Assembly (NCBI RefSeq): GCF_018388425.1
Contig: NZ_CP074406.1
Coordinates: forward strand, 3,720,001 to 3,784,000
DNA length: 64,000 bases
Direction: 5' to 3'
From: Nocardioides faecalis
GTDB lineage: Bacteria; Actinomycetota; Actinomycetes; Propionibacteriales; Nocardioidaceae
Part shown: positions 25,852 to 33,982 of the stretch, one piece after another
Layout of the letters: every line of letters begins with the position of its first letter
Numbering within the stretch: position 1 is the stretch's first letter
Program-made: the position numbers and the translations under genes
The notes under the pieces: model-generated
Databases searched by the model: none
Seen by the model: the letters and a program-made list of their open reading frames with translations, nothing else
What the model was told of the DNA's origin: nothing

Positions 25852-25868
25852 ACCCGAGAGGCACCCCG

Positions 25869-27683
25869 ATGACCCGCCGCGCCGCCACCCTGATCGTCCT
25901 GGCCCTCGTGGCCACGGTGATCGGCCTGGGCGTCACCGGCAGCTCGTCGGCCACCTTCGTCTCCGCATCGCAGAACGTCTCGACCGTCACCGCCGCCTCC
26001 GACTGGACGCCCCCGACCGTCGCGATCACCTCGCCCGGCGCCGCCGTCCGCGAGACGGTCACCGTTCGCGCCACCGCCACCGACGCCCGCTCCGGGGTCG
26101 CCTCGGTCCGCATCGAGACCCGCCGCGCAGGCGGCGCCTGGACCCTGCTGTGCACCGCGACCGCCGCGCCGTACTCGTGCTCGTGGAAGACCGCCGCCGG
26201 TGCCGACGGCGCGGTCGACCTGCGGGCCACGGCCACCGACCGTGCCGGCAACACCGCCACCTCCGAGGTCGTGCGCACGACGGTCATCAACACCGCCGGC
26301 GTCTCGCTCGTCGACCCGGGCGACGTGGTCCGCGGCGCGGTGGCGCTGAGCGCCGCGATCAGCCCCGCCACCGACCTGGGCTGGAAGGTGAGCATCCAGG
26401 CCGCCTCCACCGGCACCAACACCTGGACGACGCTGGCCGGCTGCAGCAACCTGTCCGCCCCGTTCGGCTGCACCTGGAGCACCCCCGGCACCGCCAGCGG
26501 CCGCTACGACCTGCGGGCCGTCGCCACCTCCGGCACCCACACGCTCACCTCGCCGCGCGTCGTCGACGTGCACGTCGACAACACCGCCCCGACCGCCACC
26601 TTCACCGTGCCGGCCGAGACGCTGAAGGGCAGCGTCACCCTGTCCGGCAAGTACGCCGACGCCCACACCGGCGTCGCGAAGGTCGTCTACCAGGTCGCCA
26701 CCAGCGCGACCGGTTCCTACAGCGAGGCGTGCACCGCGAGTGCCGCGCCGTTCTCCTGCAGCTTCGCCACCGCCGCGCTGGCCTACGGCAACCACTTCTT
26801 CCGGGCCGTGGCCACCGACGTCGCCGGCAACACCACCACCTCGGCCGTCGTCGGTCCGCGCCTGGTGGACAACACCACCCGGTCGATCTCGCTCGCCGAC
26901 CCCGGCGCCGTCCTCGAGGGCACAGTCACGCTGGTCGCCACCCCGGCCGCCAGCGCCGGCATCGCCTCGGTGGTCATCGAGCGCGCGAACGCCGGCTCCA
27001 GCAAGTTCACCCCGCTCTGCACCCGCACCGCCGCCCCCTGGACCTGTGCGTGGAACACCCCCGCCGGCTCCGACGGCAGCTACGACCTGCGGGCCCACGT
27101 CACCGACGTCAACGGCCAGAGCGCCACCTCGGCCATCGTCGCCGCCCGTCGCGTCGACAACACCACGACGGCCTTCCGCGGCACCGACATCACCACCACC
27201 AACGGCGGTCGGGCGGCCTACGTCGACAACGGCGACACCCTCATCTACACGTTCAGCCGCCGGGTCGACCTCACCACGGTCAGCGCCGGCTGGGACGGCG
27301 CCGCGATCGAGGTGTCGCTGAACCTCACCGACGCCGGCCTGTTCGACGGCACCCACTTCGCCGTCAGCCGCCCGAGCGCCGCGGTGAACCTCGGCCGGGT
27401 CACCTCCAACCGCAACTACCTGGAGGGCCTTCCCGGGCTCGCCCGGCCCGCCACGCTGTCGGCCACGATGACCGCGGAGACCGTCACCGGCACCGACGGC
27501 CGGTCCCACACCGTCGTCACCGTCCGGGTCGGCGACCTGCTCACCGGCGAGCTGCGTACCCCCGACCTGAGCACCTCCGCGCTCACCTGGGTCCCCTCCA
27601 CCGCGGTGCGCTCTCTCGCCGGGGTCGCCCTGTCCCGCAGCGAGGTGGACAGCTCGCAGGCCGGGCGAGGCAAGGACTTCTGA
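25869..27683 (+). CDS. Large secreted Ig-repeat surface protein with SipW-type signal
   Basis: 604 residues. The export signal (LIVLALVATVIGLGVTG) is followed by SSATFVSASQNVSTVTAA, resembling the SipW-processed sites of the three fibre genes. Four bacterial Ig-like repeats follow (about 45-140, 141-237, 238-333 and 334-430), each with a Cys pair in a recurring context: LCTATAAPYSC, GCSNLSAPFGC, ACTASAAPFSC and LCTRTAAPWTC, probably one disulphide each. The last 170 residues form a different beta-rich domain. No sortase motif or membrane anchor is present. It probably associates with the fibres as an adhesin or cap. It lies 17 bp after the peptidase gene, in one operon. Confidence 0.85.
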   Translation: MTRRAATLIVLALVATVIGLGVTGSSSATFVSASQNVSTVTAASDWTPPTVAITSPGAAVRETVTVRATATDARSGVASVRIETRRAGGAWTLLCTATAAPYSCSWKTAAGADGAVDLRATATDRAGNTATSEVVRTTVINTAGVSLVDPGDVVRGAVALSAAISPATDLGWKVSIQAASTGTNTWTTLAGCSNLSAPFGCTWSTPGTASGRYDLRAVATSGTHTLTSPRVVDVHVDNTAPTATFTVPAETLKGSVTLSGKYADAHTGVAKVVYQVATSATGSYSEACTASAAPFSCSFATAALAYGNHFFRAVATDVAGNTTTSAVVGPRLVDNTTRSISLADPGAVLEGTVTLVATPAASAGIASVVIERANAGSSKFTPLCTRTAAPWTCAWNTPAGSDGSYDLRAHVTDVNGQSATSAIVAARRVDNTTTAFRGTDITTTNGGRAAYVDNGDTLIYTFSRRVDLTTVSAGWDGAAIEVSLNLTDAGLFDGTHFAVSRPSAAVNLGRVTSNRNYLEGLPGLARPATLSATMTAETVTGTDGRSHTVVTVRVGDLLTGELRTPDLSTSALTWVPSTAVRSLAGVALSRSEVDSSQAGRGKDF

Positions 27684-28042
27684 TGCGGGTCCCGCACACC
27701 TGGGCGTCGCGGGCCGCCGCGGTCGCCACCGGTGTGCTCACGGTGGCTCTGCTCGTGCGCAGCGCCACCCTGGACGGCGCGCTGGCGTGGACGGCGCTCG
27801 CCCTGGGCGCGCTGGGGGCGTTGACCGCCGCCACGATGCTGCGCGACAACCGCTTCGAGTCCCGGCTGGTCGCTGTCGTGCTCGCCGTGCTGCAGCTGCT
27901 CGTCGCCCTCCTCGCGGTGACGGTCGGCCTGCCCGGCGCCGAGGCGACGCCGGCGGACCTGCTGTCCTACCTGGCGATCGCCGCCGGCGCGGCCGTGCTG
28001 GGACTTCTCGCGCTCGATGCCAGGCTGCGCGCGGCGCACTGA
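27683..28042 (+). CDS. Small polytopic membrane protein of the fibre operon
   Basis: 119 residues with about four transmembrane helices (AAAVATGVLTVALLV, ALAWTALALGALGALTA, LVAVVLAVLQLLVALLAVTVG and LLSYLAIAAGAAVLGLLAL); family not recognised. Its ATG overlaps the preceding stop (TGATG), so it is translationally coupled to the Ig-repeat protein. Coupling and position suggest a role in export or anchoring of the surface proteins, but nothing in the sequence shows it directly. Confidence 0.7.
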   Translation: MRVPHTWASRAAAVATGVLTVALLVRSATLDGALAWTALALGALGALTAATMLRDNRFESRLVAVVLAVLQLLVALLAVTVGLPGAEATPADLLSYLAIAAGAAVLGLLALDARLRAAH

Positions 28043-28061
28043 GCATCAACCCCTCGCCAAC

Positions 28062-28067
28062 TATGCT
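28062..28067 (+). promoter_or_regulatory. -10 box of the leaderless two-component promoter
   Basis: TATGCT, 6 nt before GTG 28074. The two-component genes can therefore be expressed apart from the fibre operon. Confidence 0.65.
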
Positions 28068-28073
28068 CGCGAC

Positions 28074-28832
28074 GTGCCCGCACACCTGCTCCTGGTCGAG
28101 GACGACGACGCCATTGCCGCACCGCTGATCCGCGCCCTCGAGCGCGAGGGGTACGACGTGACCCGCGCCCCAGACGGGGCCGCCGCGATCGCCGCGCTCA
28201 CCGGCGGCGTTCCCATCGACCTGCTCCTGCTCGACCTCGGACTGCCCGACATGGACGGTCTCGACGTGTGCCGCCGCTTCCGTGCCGACGGCTACGAGGC
28301 GGGGATCATGATCCTCACCGCCCGCGGCGGCGAGCTGGACCGAGTGGTCGGACTCGACGTGGGCGCCGACGACTACCTGTCCAAGCCGTTCAGCCTGTCG
28401 GAGCTGTTGGCCCGGGCGCGGGCGCTGCTGCGCCGTACCGCCCGCGTCACCGTGCCCGCGACTGCCGAGACCGCCGCGCCGGTCAACACGCCCAGCGCCG
28501 CCCCGGACCCGACGGCGGACGCGGCGACCTCCGGCAGCGGGCTGCGCGTGGACCGCGACGCCCGGCGCGCCTGGCTCGGCGCCACAGAGCTGGCGCTGAC
28601 CGCCAAGGAGTACGACGTCCTCGAGCGCCTCGACGTCAAGCGCGGCGCGGTGGTGACCCGGGAGACGCTGATGGCGGAGATCTGGGACGAGAACTGGTTC
28701 GGCTCCACCAAGACCCTCGACGCCACGATCGGCCGGCTGCGCCAGAAGCTGGTCGACGCCGATGCGCCCGTGGTGCTGGCCACCGTGCGCGGCGTCGGGT
28801 TCCGACTGGAGGACCGCCCCGCCGATGCGTGA
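28074..28832 (+). CDS. OmpR/PhoB-family response regulator
   Basis: 252 residues. The receiver domain (1-120) has the acidic pocket VEDDD, phospho-acceptor Asp54 (LLLLDLGLPDMDG), the switch Thr/Ser (LTARGG) and Lys104 (LSKPF). An Ala/Thr/Pro-rich linker (about 123-155) joins a winged-helix DNA-binding domain with TAKEYDVLERL, the recognition region STKTLDATIGRLRQKL and the wing VRGVGFRLE. This family binds direct repeats with an 11-bp period, matching the GTGG arrays before the fibre genes. Start GTG 28074 fits a leaderless transcript. It overlaps the kinase gene by 8 nt. Confidence 0.92.
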   Translation: MPAHLLLVEDDDAIAAPLIRALEREGYDVTRAPDGAAAIAALTGGVPIDLLLLDLGLPDMDGLDVCRRFRADGYEAGIMILTARGGELDRVVGLDVGADDYLSKPFSLSELLARARALLRRTARVTVPATAETAAPVNTPSAAPDPTADAATSGSGLRVDRDARRAWLGATELALTAKEYDVLERLDVKRGAVVTRETLMAEIWDENWFGSTKTLDATIGRLRQKLVDADAPVVLATVRGVGFRLEDRPADA

Positions 28833-30093
28833 GCGCTTCATCGCCATCCTGGTCGGCCTGACGCTGACCGTGATCGCCGCGTTCGCGGTGCCCCGCGCCT
28901 ATGTGGCCGCCGACCGGATCAGCGACCAGGAGCTCGGGGAGGTGGAGCGCTCGGCCCGGTTCCTGATCTCGCGGATCACCTCACGGGAGGGAGCCGGTCG
29001 CGAGGTCGACACCGAGCTGCTCGCCTCCGCCCTGGACGCGCAGGACGGGGCGTCGTACGTCGCCGCGGACGGCACCCGCACCACCGCGGGCCGGCTCGAG
29101 CCCGACCCGGAGAAGTCCCTGGTCGTCAAGCGCAACCTGGGCGACGGCCGCACGCTCGTCCTCACCCGGGACCGGGCCGTGGTCAGCGAGGCGGTACAGG
29201 ACGAGGTGGTGCCGCTGGTCCTGCTCGGTCTCGTCCTGGCGCTGGTGGCCGCCGCGAGCGCCTACGTCATCGGCAGCCGCACCGCGCGGCCGTTCCGGCA
29301 GCTCGCCGAGGCCGCGGAACTGCTCGGCCGGGGGAGGCTGACCACCTTGGAGGTGCCCGATCGGGGGGTGCGCGAGGCGGTGGCGATCGGCGAGGCGCTG
29401 CAGCAGGCCGGCCTGCGGCTCGACGGCCTCATCCGCCGCGAGCGCGAGTTCGCCGCCAACGCCTCCCACCAGCTGCGCACCCCGATCACCGCGCTGCGGC
29501 TCAGCCTCGAGGACCTCACCCTGTGGCCCGAGACCGCACCCGAGGTCCGCGCCGAGCTCGAGCGCGGGATCGCCGAGCTCGACCGGCTCAGCGGGTCCAT
29601 CGACGACCTGCTGAACCTGGCCCGCAGCCGCCGGCTCAACGCACAGGCGACCACCGACCTCGCCGAGCTGGTCGACGCCAACGCCGGACGGTGGCGCGCC
29701 GCGCTGAAGGCCGAGGGCCGCGACCTCGTCGTCCGCTCGGAGGCCGACGTGCTCACCCGGGTCGCACCGGGGCCGGTGACCCAGATCCTCGACGTGCTGG
29801 TCGACAACGCCCGGATGCACGGGCAGGGCACAGTGACCGTCACGACCCGTGACGCCCGGACCCACCTGGAGGCCATCGTCGCCGACGAGGGCGAGCGCCG
29901 GATCGGGCCGGAGATCTTCCAGCGCGGAGTCAGCAGCCGGATCGGCTCCGGCGGCAACGGGCTCGGCCTGTCGGTGGCGACCGAGCTCGCCGAGGAGCTC
30001 GGCGGCCACCTCTCCCTCGCCACCGAGTCCCCCACCACGAGGCTCGTGCTGTGGCTGCCGCACCGGCTGGAGCGGCGCAAGCAGAAGCGCTGA
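28825..30093 (+). CDS. Sensor histidine kinase
   Basis: 422 residues, partner of the upstream regulator. Transmembrane helices at about 7-27 and 129-150 flank an extracytoplasmic sensor domain of about 100 residues without a recognised fold. HAMP-like linker, HisKA dimerisation box with His215 (NASHQLRTPITAL), N-box VLVDNARMHG, a short G1 (ADEGERRIG) and G2 (GNGLGLSVATELAEELGG) follow. The ATP lid is compact but the key residues are present. It presumably senses a surface or envelope signal and controls the fibre genes through the regulator; the signal is unknown. Confidence 0.92.
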   Translation: MRERFIAILVGLTLTVIAAFAVPRAYVAADRISDQELGEVERSARFLISRITSREGAGREVDTELLASALDAQDGASYVAADGTRTTAGRLEPDPEKSLVVKRNLGDGRTLVLTRDRAVVSEAVQDEVVPLVLLGLVLALVAAASAYVIGSRTARPFRQLAEAAELLGRGRLTTLEVPDRGVREAVAIGEALQQAGLRLDGLIRREREFAANASHQLRTPITALRLSLEDLTLWPETAPEVRAELERGIAELDRLSGSIDDLLNLARSRRLNAQATTDLAELVDANAGRWRAALKAEGRDLVVRSEADVLTRVAPGPVTQILDVLVDNARMHGQGTVTVTTRDARTHLEAIVADEGERRIGPEIFQRGVSSRIGSGGNGLGLSVATELAEELGGHLSLATESPTTRLVLWLPHRLERRKQKR

Positions 30094-30159
30094 CGCGGCT
30101 CCGCCGTCGGACCGAGCCGGAGCCGCGGAGCCGGGGAACCCGGCCGAGACGGCCTTCCG

Positions 30160-30165
30160 TAACCT
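30160..30165 (+). promoter_or_regulatory. -10 box of a leaderless MFS promoter
   Basis: TAACCT, 6 nt before GTG 30172. Confidence 0.55.
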
Positions 30166-30171
30166 TGCCCG

Positions 30172-31488
30172 GTGAGTCTGCGGGGGATGCTGGCCGACAC
30201 CCGGCCGTTGCAGAACCCCCACTTCCGGCGGCTGTGGTCGGCCAACATCATCACCGTCATCGGTGCCCAGCTGTCGGTGGTGGCCGTGCCGGCGCAGATC
30301 TACGCGGAGACCGGCTCGTCGGCGTACGTCGGCCTGACCGGCGTCTTCGGCCTCGTGCCGCTGGTCGTCTTCGGGCTGTGGGGCGGTGCGCTCGCCGACC
30401 ACTTCGACCGGCGCACGCTGCTGCTGGTCACCACCACGGGGCTGATCGGCACCGCCACGCTGTTCTGGGCCCAGGCGGCGTTCGACGTCGGCGACGTGTG
30501 GCTCCTGCTCGTGCTGTTCGCGGTACAACAGGCGTTCTTCGCGGTCAACCAGCCCACCCGCACCGCCATCCTGCCGCGGCTGCTCGACGACGAGCTGCTG
30601 CCGGCGGCGAACTCGCTGAACATGACCGTGATGCAGGCCGGCGCGATCGGCGGTCCGCTGCTGGCCGGGGTGCTGATCCCGTTCACCGGCTTCGCCTGGC
30701 TCTACGGCATCGACGCCGTCTTCCTGCTGGCCACGCTGTGGGCGGTGGTGCGGCTGCCGGCGCTGCCGGTGCTGGGCGCGGTGGGCGGCACGCCCGGGCT
30801 GCGCTCGGTGGTCGAGGGCATCGCCTACCTGCGCACCCAGCCGGTGCTGATGATGTCCTTCGTCGTCGACATCATCGCGATGCTGTTCGGGATGCCGCGC
30901 GCGCTGTTCCCCGAGATCGCGCACACCACCTTCCTCGGCCCCGAGGAGGGCGGGCTGGCGTTCGCGCTGCTGTTCGCGGGCATCCCCGCCGGTGCGGTGA
31001 TCGGCGGCGTCTTCTCCGGCTGGGTCTCCCGGGTACGACGCCAGGGGCTCGCGGTGATCTGGTGCATCGTGGTGTGGGGCGTGGCGATGACCGGCTTCGG
31101 CCTGACCGTCCTCGGCGCCGACCACCTCGCCGGCGGCGACGTCGGCGCCGCGCACTGGTGGCTGGCGGCGGCCGTGCTGATGCTGGTGGTCGGCGGCGCC
31201 GCGGACATGGCCTCGGCCGCGTTCCGCTCCTCGATGCTGCTCGCCGCCGCCGACGACCAGGTCCGCGGCCGGCTGCAGGGCATCTTCATCGTGGTCGTCG
31301 CCGGCGGCCCCCGCCTGGCCGACGTGGCGCACGGCGCCACCGCCGCGATGGTCGGCACCGCGGTCGCGGCCACCGGCGGCGGCGTCCTGGTCGTGGTGCT
31401 CACCGTCGTCGCCGCGCTCGCCGTGCCGTCGTTCGTGCGGTACCGGGTCACGGCCGCCGGCCGACGGCCGCACGCATCTGCGGGCTAG
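30172..31488 (+). CDS. MFS transporter, EntS-like
   Basis: 438 residues with about 12 membrane helices, opening with LQNPHFRRLWSANIITVIGAQLS, written here as the segments NPHFRRLW and NIITVIGAQLS, typical of the EntS/multidrug branch. The loop-2 motif GGALADHFDRRTLL is the major-facilitator signature between helices 2 and 3. EntS exports enterobactin, but no siderophore genes are nearby, so the substrate is unknown. GTG 30172 matches a leaderless promoter. Its stop codon lies inside an 11-bp tandem repeat shared with the stop of the convergent gene. Confidence 0.88.
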   Translation: MSLRGMLADTRPLQNPHFRRLWSANIITVIGAQLSVVAVPAQIYAETGSSAYVGLTGVFGLVPLVVFGLWGGALADHFDRRTLLLVTTTGLIGTATLFWAQAAFDVGDVWLLLVLFAVQQAFFAVNQPTRTAILPRLLDDELLPAANSLNMTVMQAGAIGGPLLAGVLIPFTGFAWLYGIDAVFLLATLWAVVRLPALPVLGAVGGTPGLRSVVEGIAYLRTQPVLMMSFVVDIIAMLFGMPRALFPEIAHTTFLGPEEGGLAFALLFAGIPAGAVIGGVFSGWVSRVRRQGLAVIWCIVVWGVAMTGFGLTVLGADHLAGGDVGAAHWWLAAAVLMLVVGGAADMASAAFRSSMLLAAADDQVRGRLQGIFIVVVAGGPRLADVAHGATAAMVGTAVAATGGGVLVVVLTVVAALAVPSFVRYRVTAAGRRPHASAG

Positions 31489-31525
31489 GCGACGGCTAGG
31501 CGACGGCTAGGCGACGGCTAGGCGA
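31483..31525. repeat. 11-bp tandem repeat containing both stops of a convergent pair
   Basis: GGCTAGGCGAC is repeated three times plus a partial fourth. The first unit supplies the TAG of the MFS gene and the fourth the TAG (as CTA) of the DinB gene. Confidence 0.85.
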
Positions 31526-32027
31526 GCAGCCCGCGCAGGTACGCCGCCTGGCCCACGTGCTGGGTGCAGTCGTTGATGACGCTCACCAGCCGCACCCCGA
31601 GGGTGACCGGCGGGTCCCACCGGGTGTCGACCACCCGGTCGAGGTCCTCGCCCGACAGGGTGGCGAGGTACTCCAGGCTGCGCTCGTGGGTGGCGCGGTA
31701 GTACTCCGCGAGCAGCGGCGCCGGTGCCCGCACCGCACCCACCTGGGCGCTGGTGTGGCCGTAGCCGATCTCCGTCACGTCACCCACCGACGGCGGCAGC
31801 GCGAACCGGTCCGCGAACCCCTGCGCGGTCCACACCTGCTCGCTGCCGGCCACCCCGGCGACGTGGTCGTCCTGCACCCGCGTCAGGTGCCACACCAGCC
31901 ACGCGATGGTGTTCGCGTCCCGCGTGGGGCGCTCCGTGAGCAGGTGGTCCGGCACGTCCTCGAGCACCGCCTCCACGTCCCCGAGGACGCGTCCGAGGGC
32001 ATCGCTGAGCAGCTCGGCAGGAGTCAT
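31518..32027 (-). CDS. DinB family protein (mycothiol transferase-like)
   Basis: 169-residue four-helix DinB/DUF664 protein. The three expected metal-binding histidines are seen in WLVWHLTRVQDDH (residues about 44-56) and DCTQHVGQAAYLRG (about 153-166). Actinobacterial members act as mycothiol or bacillithiol transferases in detoxification; the substrate here is unknown. ATG 32027 follows TACGTT by 6 nt, so the mRNA is probably leaderless. The promoter is 18 bp from the long palindrome at 32057, which could influence it. Confidence 0.85.
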   Translation of the reverse strand: MTPAELLSDALGRVLGDVEAVLEDVPDHLLTERPTRDANTIAWLVWHLTRVQDDHVAGVAGSEQVWTAQGFADRFALPPSVGDVTEIGYGHTSAQVGAVRAPAPLLAEYYRATHERSLEYLATLSGEDLDRVVDTRWDPPVTLGVRLVSVINDCTQHVGQAAYLRGLLA

Positions 32028-32033
32028 GCGGCC

Positions 32034-32039
32034 AACGTA
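32034..32039 (-). promoter_or_regulatory. -10 box of the DinB-gene promoter
   Basis: TACGTT on the minus strand, 6 nt before ATG 32027. Confidence 0.55.
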
Positions 32040-32056
32040 CGTCGTACCCGCGAACG

Positions 32057-32130
32057 CTTGTAACTACGAGTTATGGCTACTACCCGGGCGGTATACCACC
32101 CTGGTAGTAGCCATAACTCGTAGTTACAAG
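32057..32130. repeat. 74-bp near-perfect palindrome between dps and the DinB gene
   Basis: Two 28-nt perfectly complementary arms (32057-32084 and 32103-32130) flank an 18-nt centre that is itself palindromic around GGTATACC, leaving only two mismatched pairs in 74 bp (32085/32102 and 32089/32098). The arms are about 43 percent GC, far below the surroundings. It starts 19 bp past the dps stop and ends 29 bp before the DinB gene start, so it may terminate dps, act as an operator, or be a mobile palindromic unit. There is no U-tract. Confidence 0.9.
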
Positions 32131-32149
32131 TGCGGCCCGCCGGACCGGC

Positions 32150-32683
32150 TCAGGCCTGGATGGCCTGGGGCACGGAGGTGCCGGGGGCGCGGCGCTCGGC
32201 GTCGGTGAGCCAGGCGAGCTGCTCGATCCGCTCGATGATCGTGTGCAGCAGGTCCGCGGTGGTCGGGTCGGCGGCGTCGATGTCGTCGTGGATGCGCCGG
32301 GCGGTGCCGGACACGGCGTACATGGAGGCGACGATGGCGTCGATCGCGGCACCGGTGTCGACCTCGCCGGTGGGGAACGGCGGCAGGCTGGTCTGCGCGG
32401 CGATCCGGGCCGAGGAGCCGTCGGGGATCACGTAGACCGCGCGCATCCGCTCGGCGACCTCGTCGGAGAACGCGCGGGCGGCGTCGACGATCTCGTCGAG
32501 CTGCAGGTGCAGGTCGCGGAAGTTGGTGCCGACGATGTTCCAGTGCGCCTGCTTGCCCTGCAGGGCGAGGTCGTTGAGGTCGACCAGCAGCTGCTGCAGG
32601 TGGCCGGCGAACTGCTCGTCGGCGACGAAGGCGGGGTGCGAGACGTGCTGCTCGGTGCGGTGTCGGGTCGCGGTGGTGGCCAC
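32150..32683 (-). CDS. dps: Dps family DNA-binding ferritin-like protein
   Basis: 177-residue Dps/mini-ferritin, which oxidises ferrous iron with hydrogen peroxide and protects DNA. The inter-subunit ferroxidase signature is visible: QAHWNIVG with His47, FRDLHLQLDEIVD with His59, Asp63 and Glu64 (residue roles by family analogy). The short basic N-terminal tail could bind DNA. GTG 32683 has GGGAG 8 nt upstream. Stress induction is likely from the family, though no specific operator was recognised. Downstream lies the 74-bp palindrome. Confidence 0.92.
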   Translation of the reverse strand: MATTATRHRTEQHVSHPAFVADEQFAGHLQQLLVDLNDLALQGKQAHWNIVGTNFRDLHLQLDEIVDAARAFSDEVAERMRAVYVIPDGSSARIAAQTSLPPFPTGEVDTGAAIDAIVASMYAVSGTARRIHDDIDAADPTTADLLHTIIERIEQLAWLTDAERRAPGTSVPQAIQA

Positions 32684-32896
32684 GGGTGGTGCTCCCTTCG
32701 CTAGATGAATACGGGCCCGGTCGGGGCCGATTCCCACCATCGTGCCACCTTCTCTTGAACCGTTCCAGACAAGTAAGCCTTGCCTACCTTGGCGGACGGT
32801 CCTCGGCAACGATGAGTCCCGGTGTCGGCGCCGGTCCCTACCGTGGACAAGAACGGGGCTCGCCCCACGGGTCCCGCCCCGGACGAAGGGACGGCG

Positions 32897-33982
32897 ATGA
32901 ACACGACGGAGTCGATGATCAGTGCCCACGGCCTGACCAAGCGGTACGGCGACGTGACGGCCCTGGACGGCCTGGACCTCGAGGTCCCGGAGGGCCGGGT
33001 GCTGGCGCTGCTCGGCCCGAACGGCGCGGGCAAGACCACGGCGGTGCGCTGCCTGACCACCCTGCTGGTGCCCGACGACGGCACCGCCCGGGTCGCCGGC
33101 GTCGACGTGCTGGCCGACCCGGCGGCCGCCCGGGCACGGATCGGGATGTCGGGGCAGTACGCGGCGGTCGACGAGCACCTGACCGGCTACGAGAACCTGG
33201 TGATGGTGGGCCGGCTCTACCACCTGGGCCGGCGCCGCTCACGGGAGCGAGCGCGCGAGCTGCTCGAGCGCTTCGACCTCTCCGACGCCGCGGACCGGCC
33301 CGCCAAGACCTACTCCGGCGGCATGCGCCGGCGCCTCGACCTGGCCGGTGCGCTCGTCGCCGAGCCGCCGGTGCTGGTCCTCGACGAGCCCACCACCGGC
33401 CTCGACCCGCGCAGCCGGCAGCAGATGTGGTCGGTGATCCGGGAGCTCGTCGGCGCCGGCGCCACCCTGCTGCTCACCACGCAGTACCTGGAGGAGGCCG
33501 ACCGGCTGGCCGACAACATCATCGTCATCGACGCCGGCAAGGCGATCGCGACCGGCACCGCCGACCAGCTGAAGTCCCAGATCGGCGGCGAGCGGATCGA
33601 GGTCGTGCTCGCCGACGCCGCACACCGCGAGGCCGCCGTCCGCGCACTGGGGCAGGTCGCCGTCGGCGAGGTCCAGGTCGGGGAGAACGGCCGGGACCTG
33701 ACCGCGGCGGTGACCGCCGGCACGAGCGCACTCCTGCGCGTGCTGCAGGACTTCGAGCGTGACGGGGTCGCCGTGCTCGACGCCGGGCTGCGCCGCCCGA
33801 CCCTGGACGACGTGTTCCTCACCCTGACCGGCCACGGCTCGGACAGCACGGAGACCGGGTCCGAGGAGAACGAGCCCGCGAACGACGCCCGCCACCCCAC
33901 CGACACCCGAACCGAGACTCACACCGACAGCCACACCGACAGCCACACCGACAGCCACACCGAGAGCGAGATCGCGCGATGA
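32897..33982 (+). CDS. ABC transporter ATP-binding protein, DrrA type
   Basis: 361 residues. Walker A GPNGAGKTT, signature YSGGMRRRLDLA, Walker B VLVLDEPTTGLD and the H-loop-equivalent region LLLTTQYLEEAD (Gln in place of the switch His, as in DrrA) are present. The DrrA C-terminal domain follows (about 220-325, ending in RRPTLDDVFLTLTGH). The tail is a run of Thr-His-Thr-Asp-Ser repeats from a 12-bp DNA repeat near 33920-33965. ATG 32897 has a GAAGGG site. It pairs with the overlapping permease gene; this family exports drugs or lipids, substrate unknown. Confidence 0.93.
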   Translation: MNTTESMISAHGLTKRYGDVTALDGLDLEVPEGRVLALLGPNGAGKTTAVRCLTTLLVPDDGTARVAGVDVLADPAAARARIGMSGQYAAVDEHLTGYENLVMVGRLYHLGRRRSRERARELLERFDLSDAADRPAKTYSGGMRRRLDLAGALVAEPPVLVLDEPTTGLDPRSRQQMWSVIRELVGAGATLLLTTQYLEEADRLADNIIVIDAGKAIATGTADQLKSQIGGERIEVVLADAAHREAAVRALGQVAVGEVQVGENGRDLTAAVTAGTSALLRVLQDFERDGVAVLDAGLRRPTLDDVFLTLTGHGSDSTETGSEENEPANDARHPTDTRTETHTDSHTDSHTDSHTESEIAR

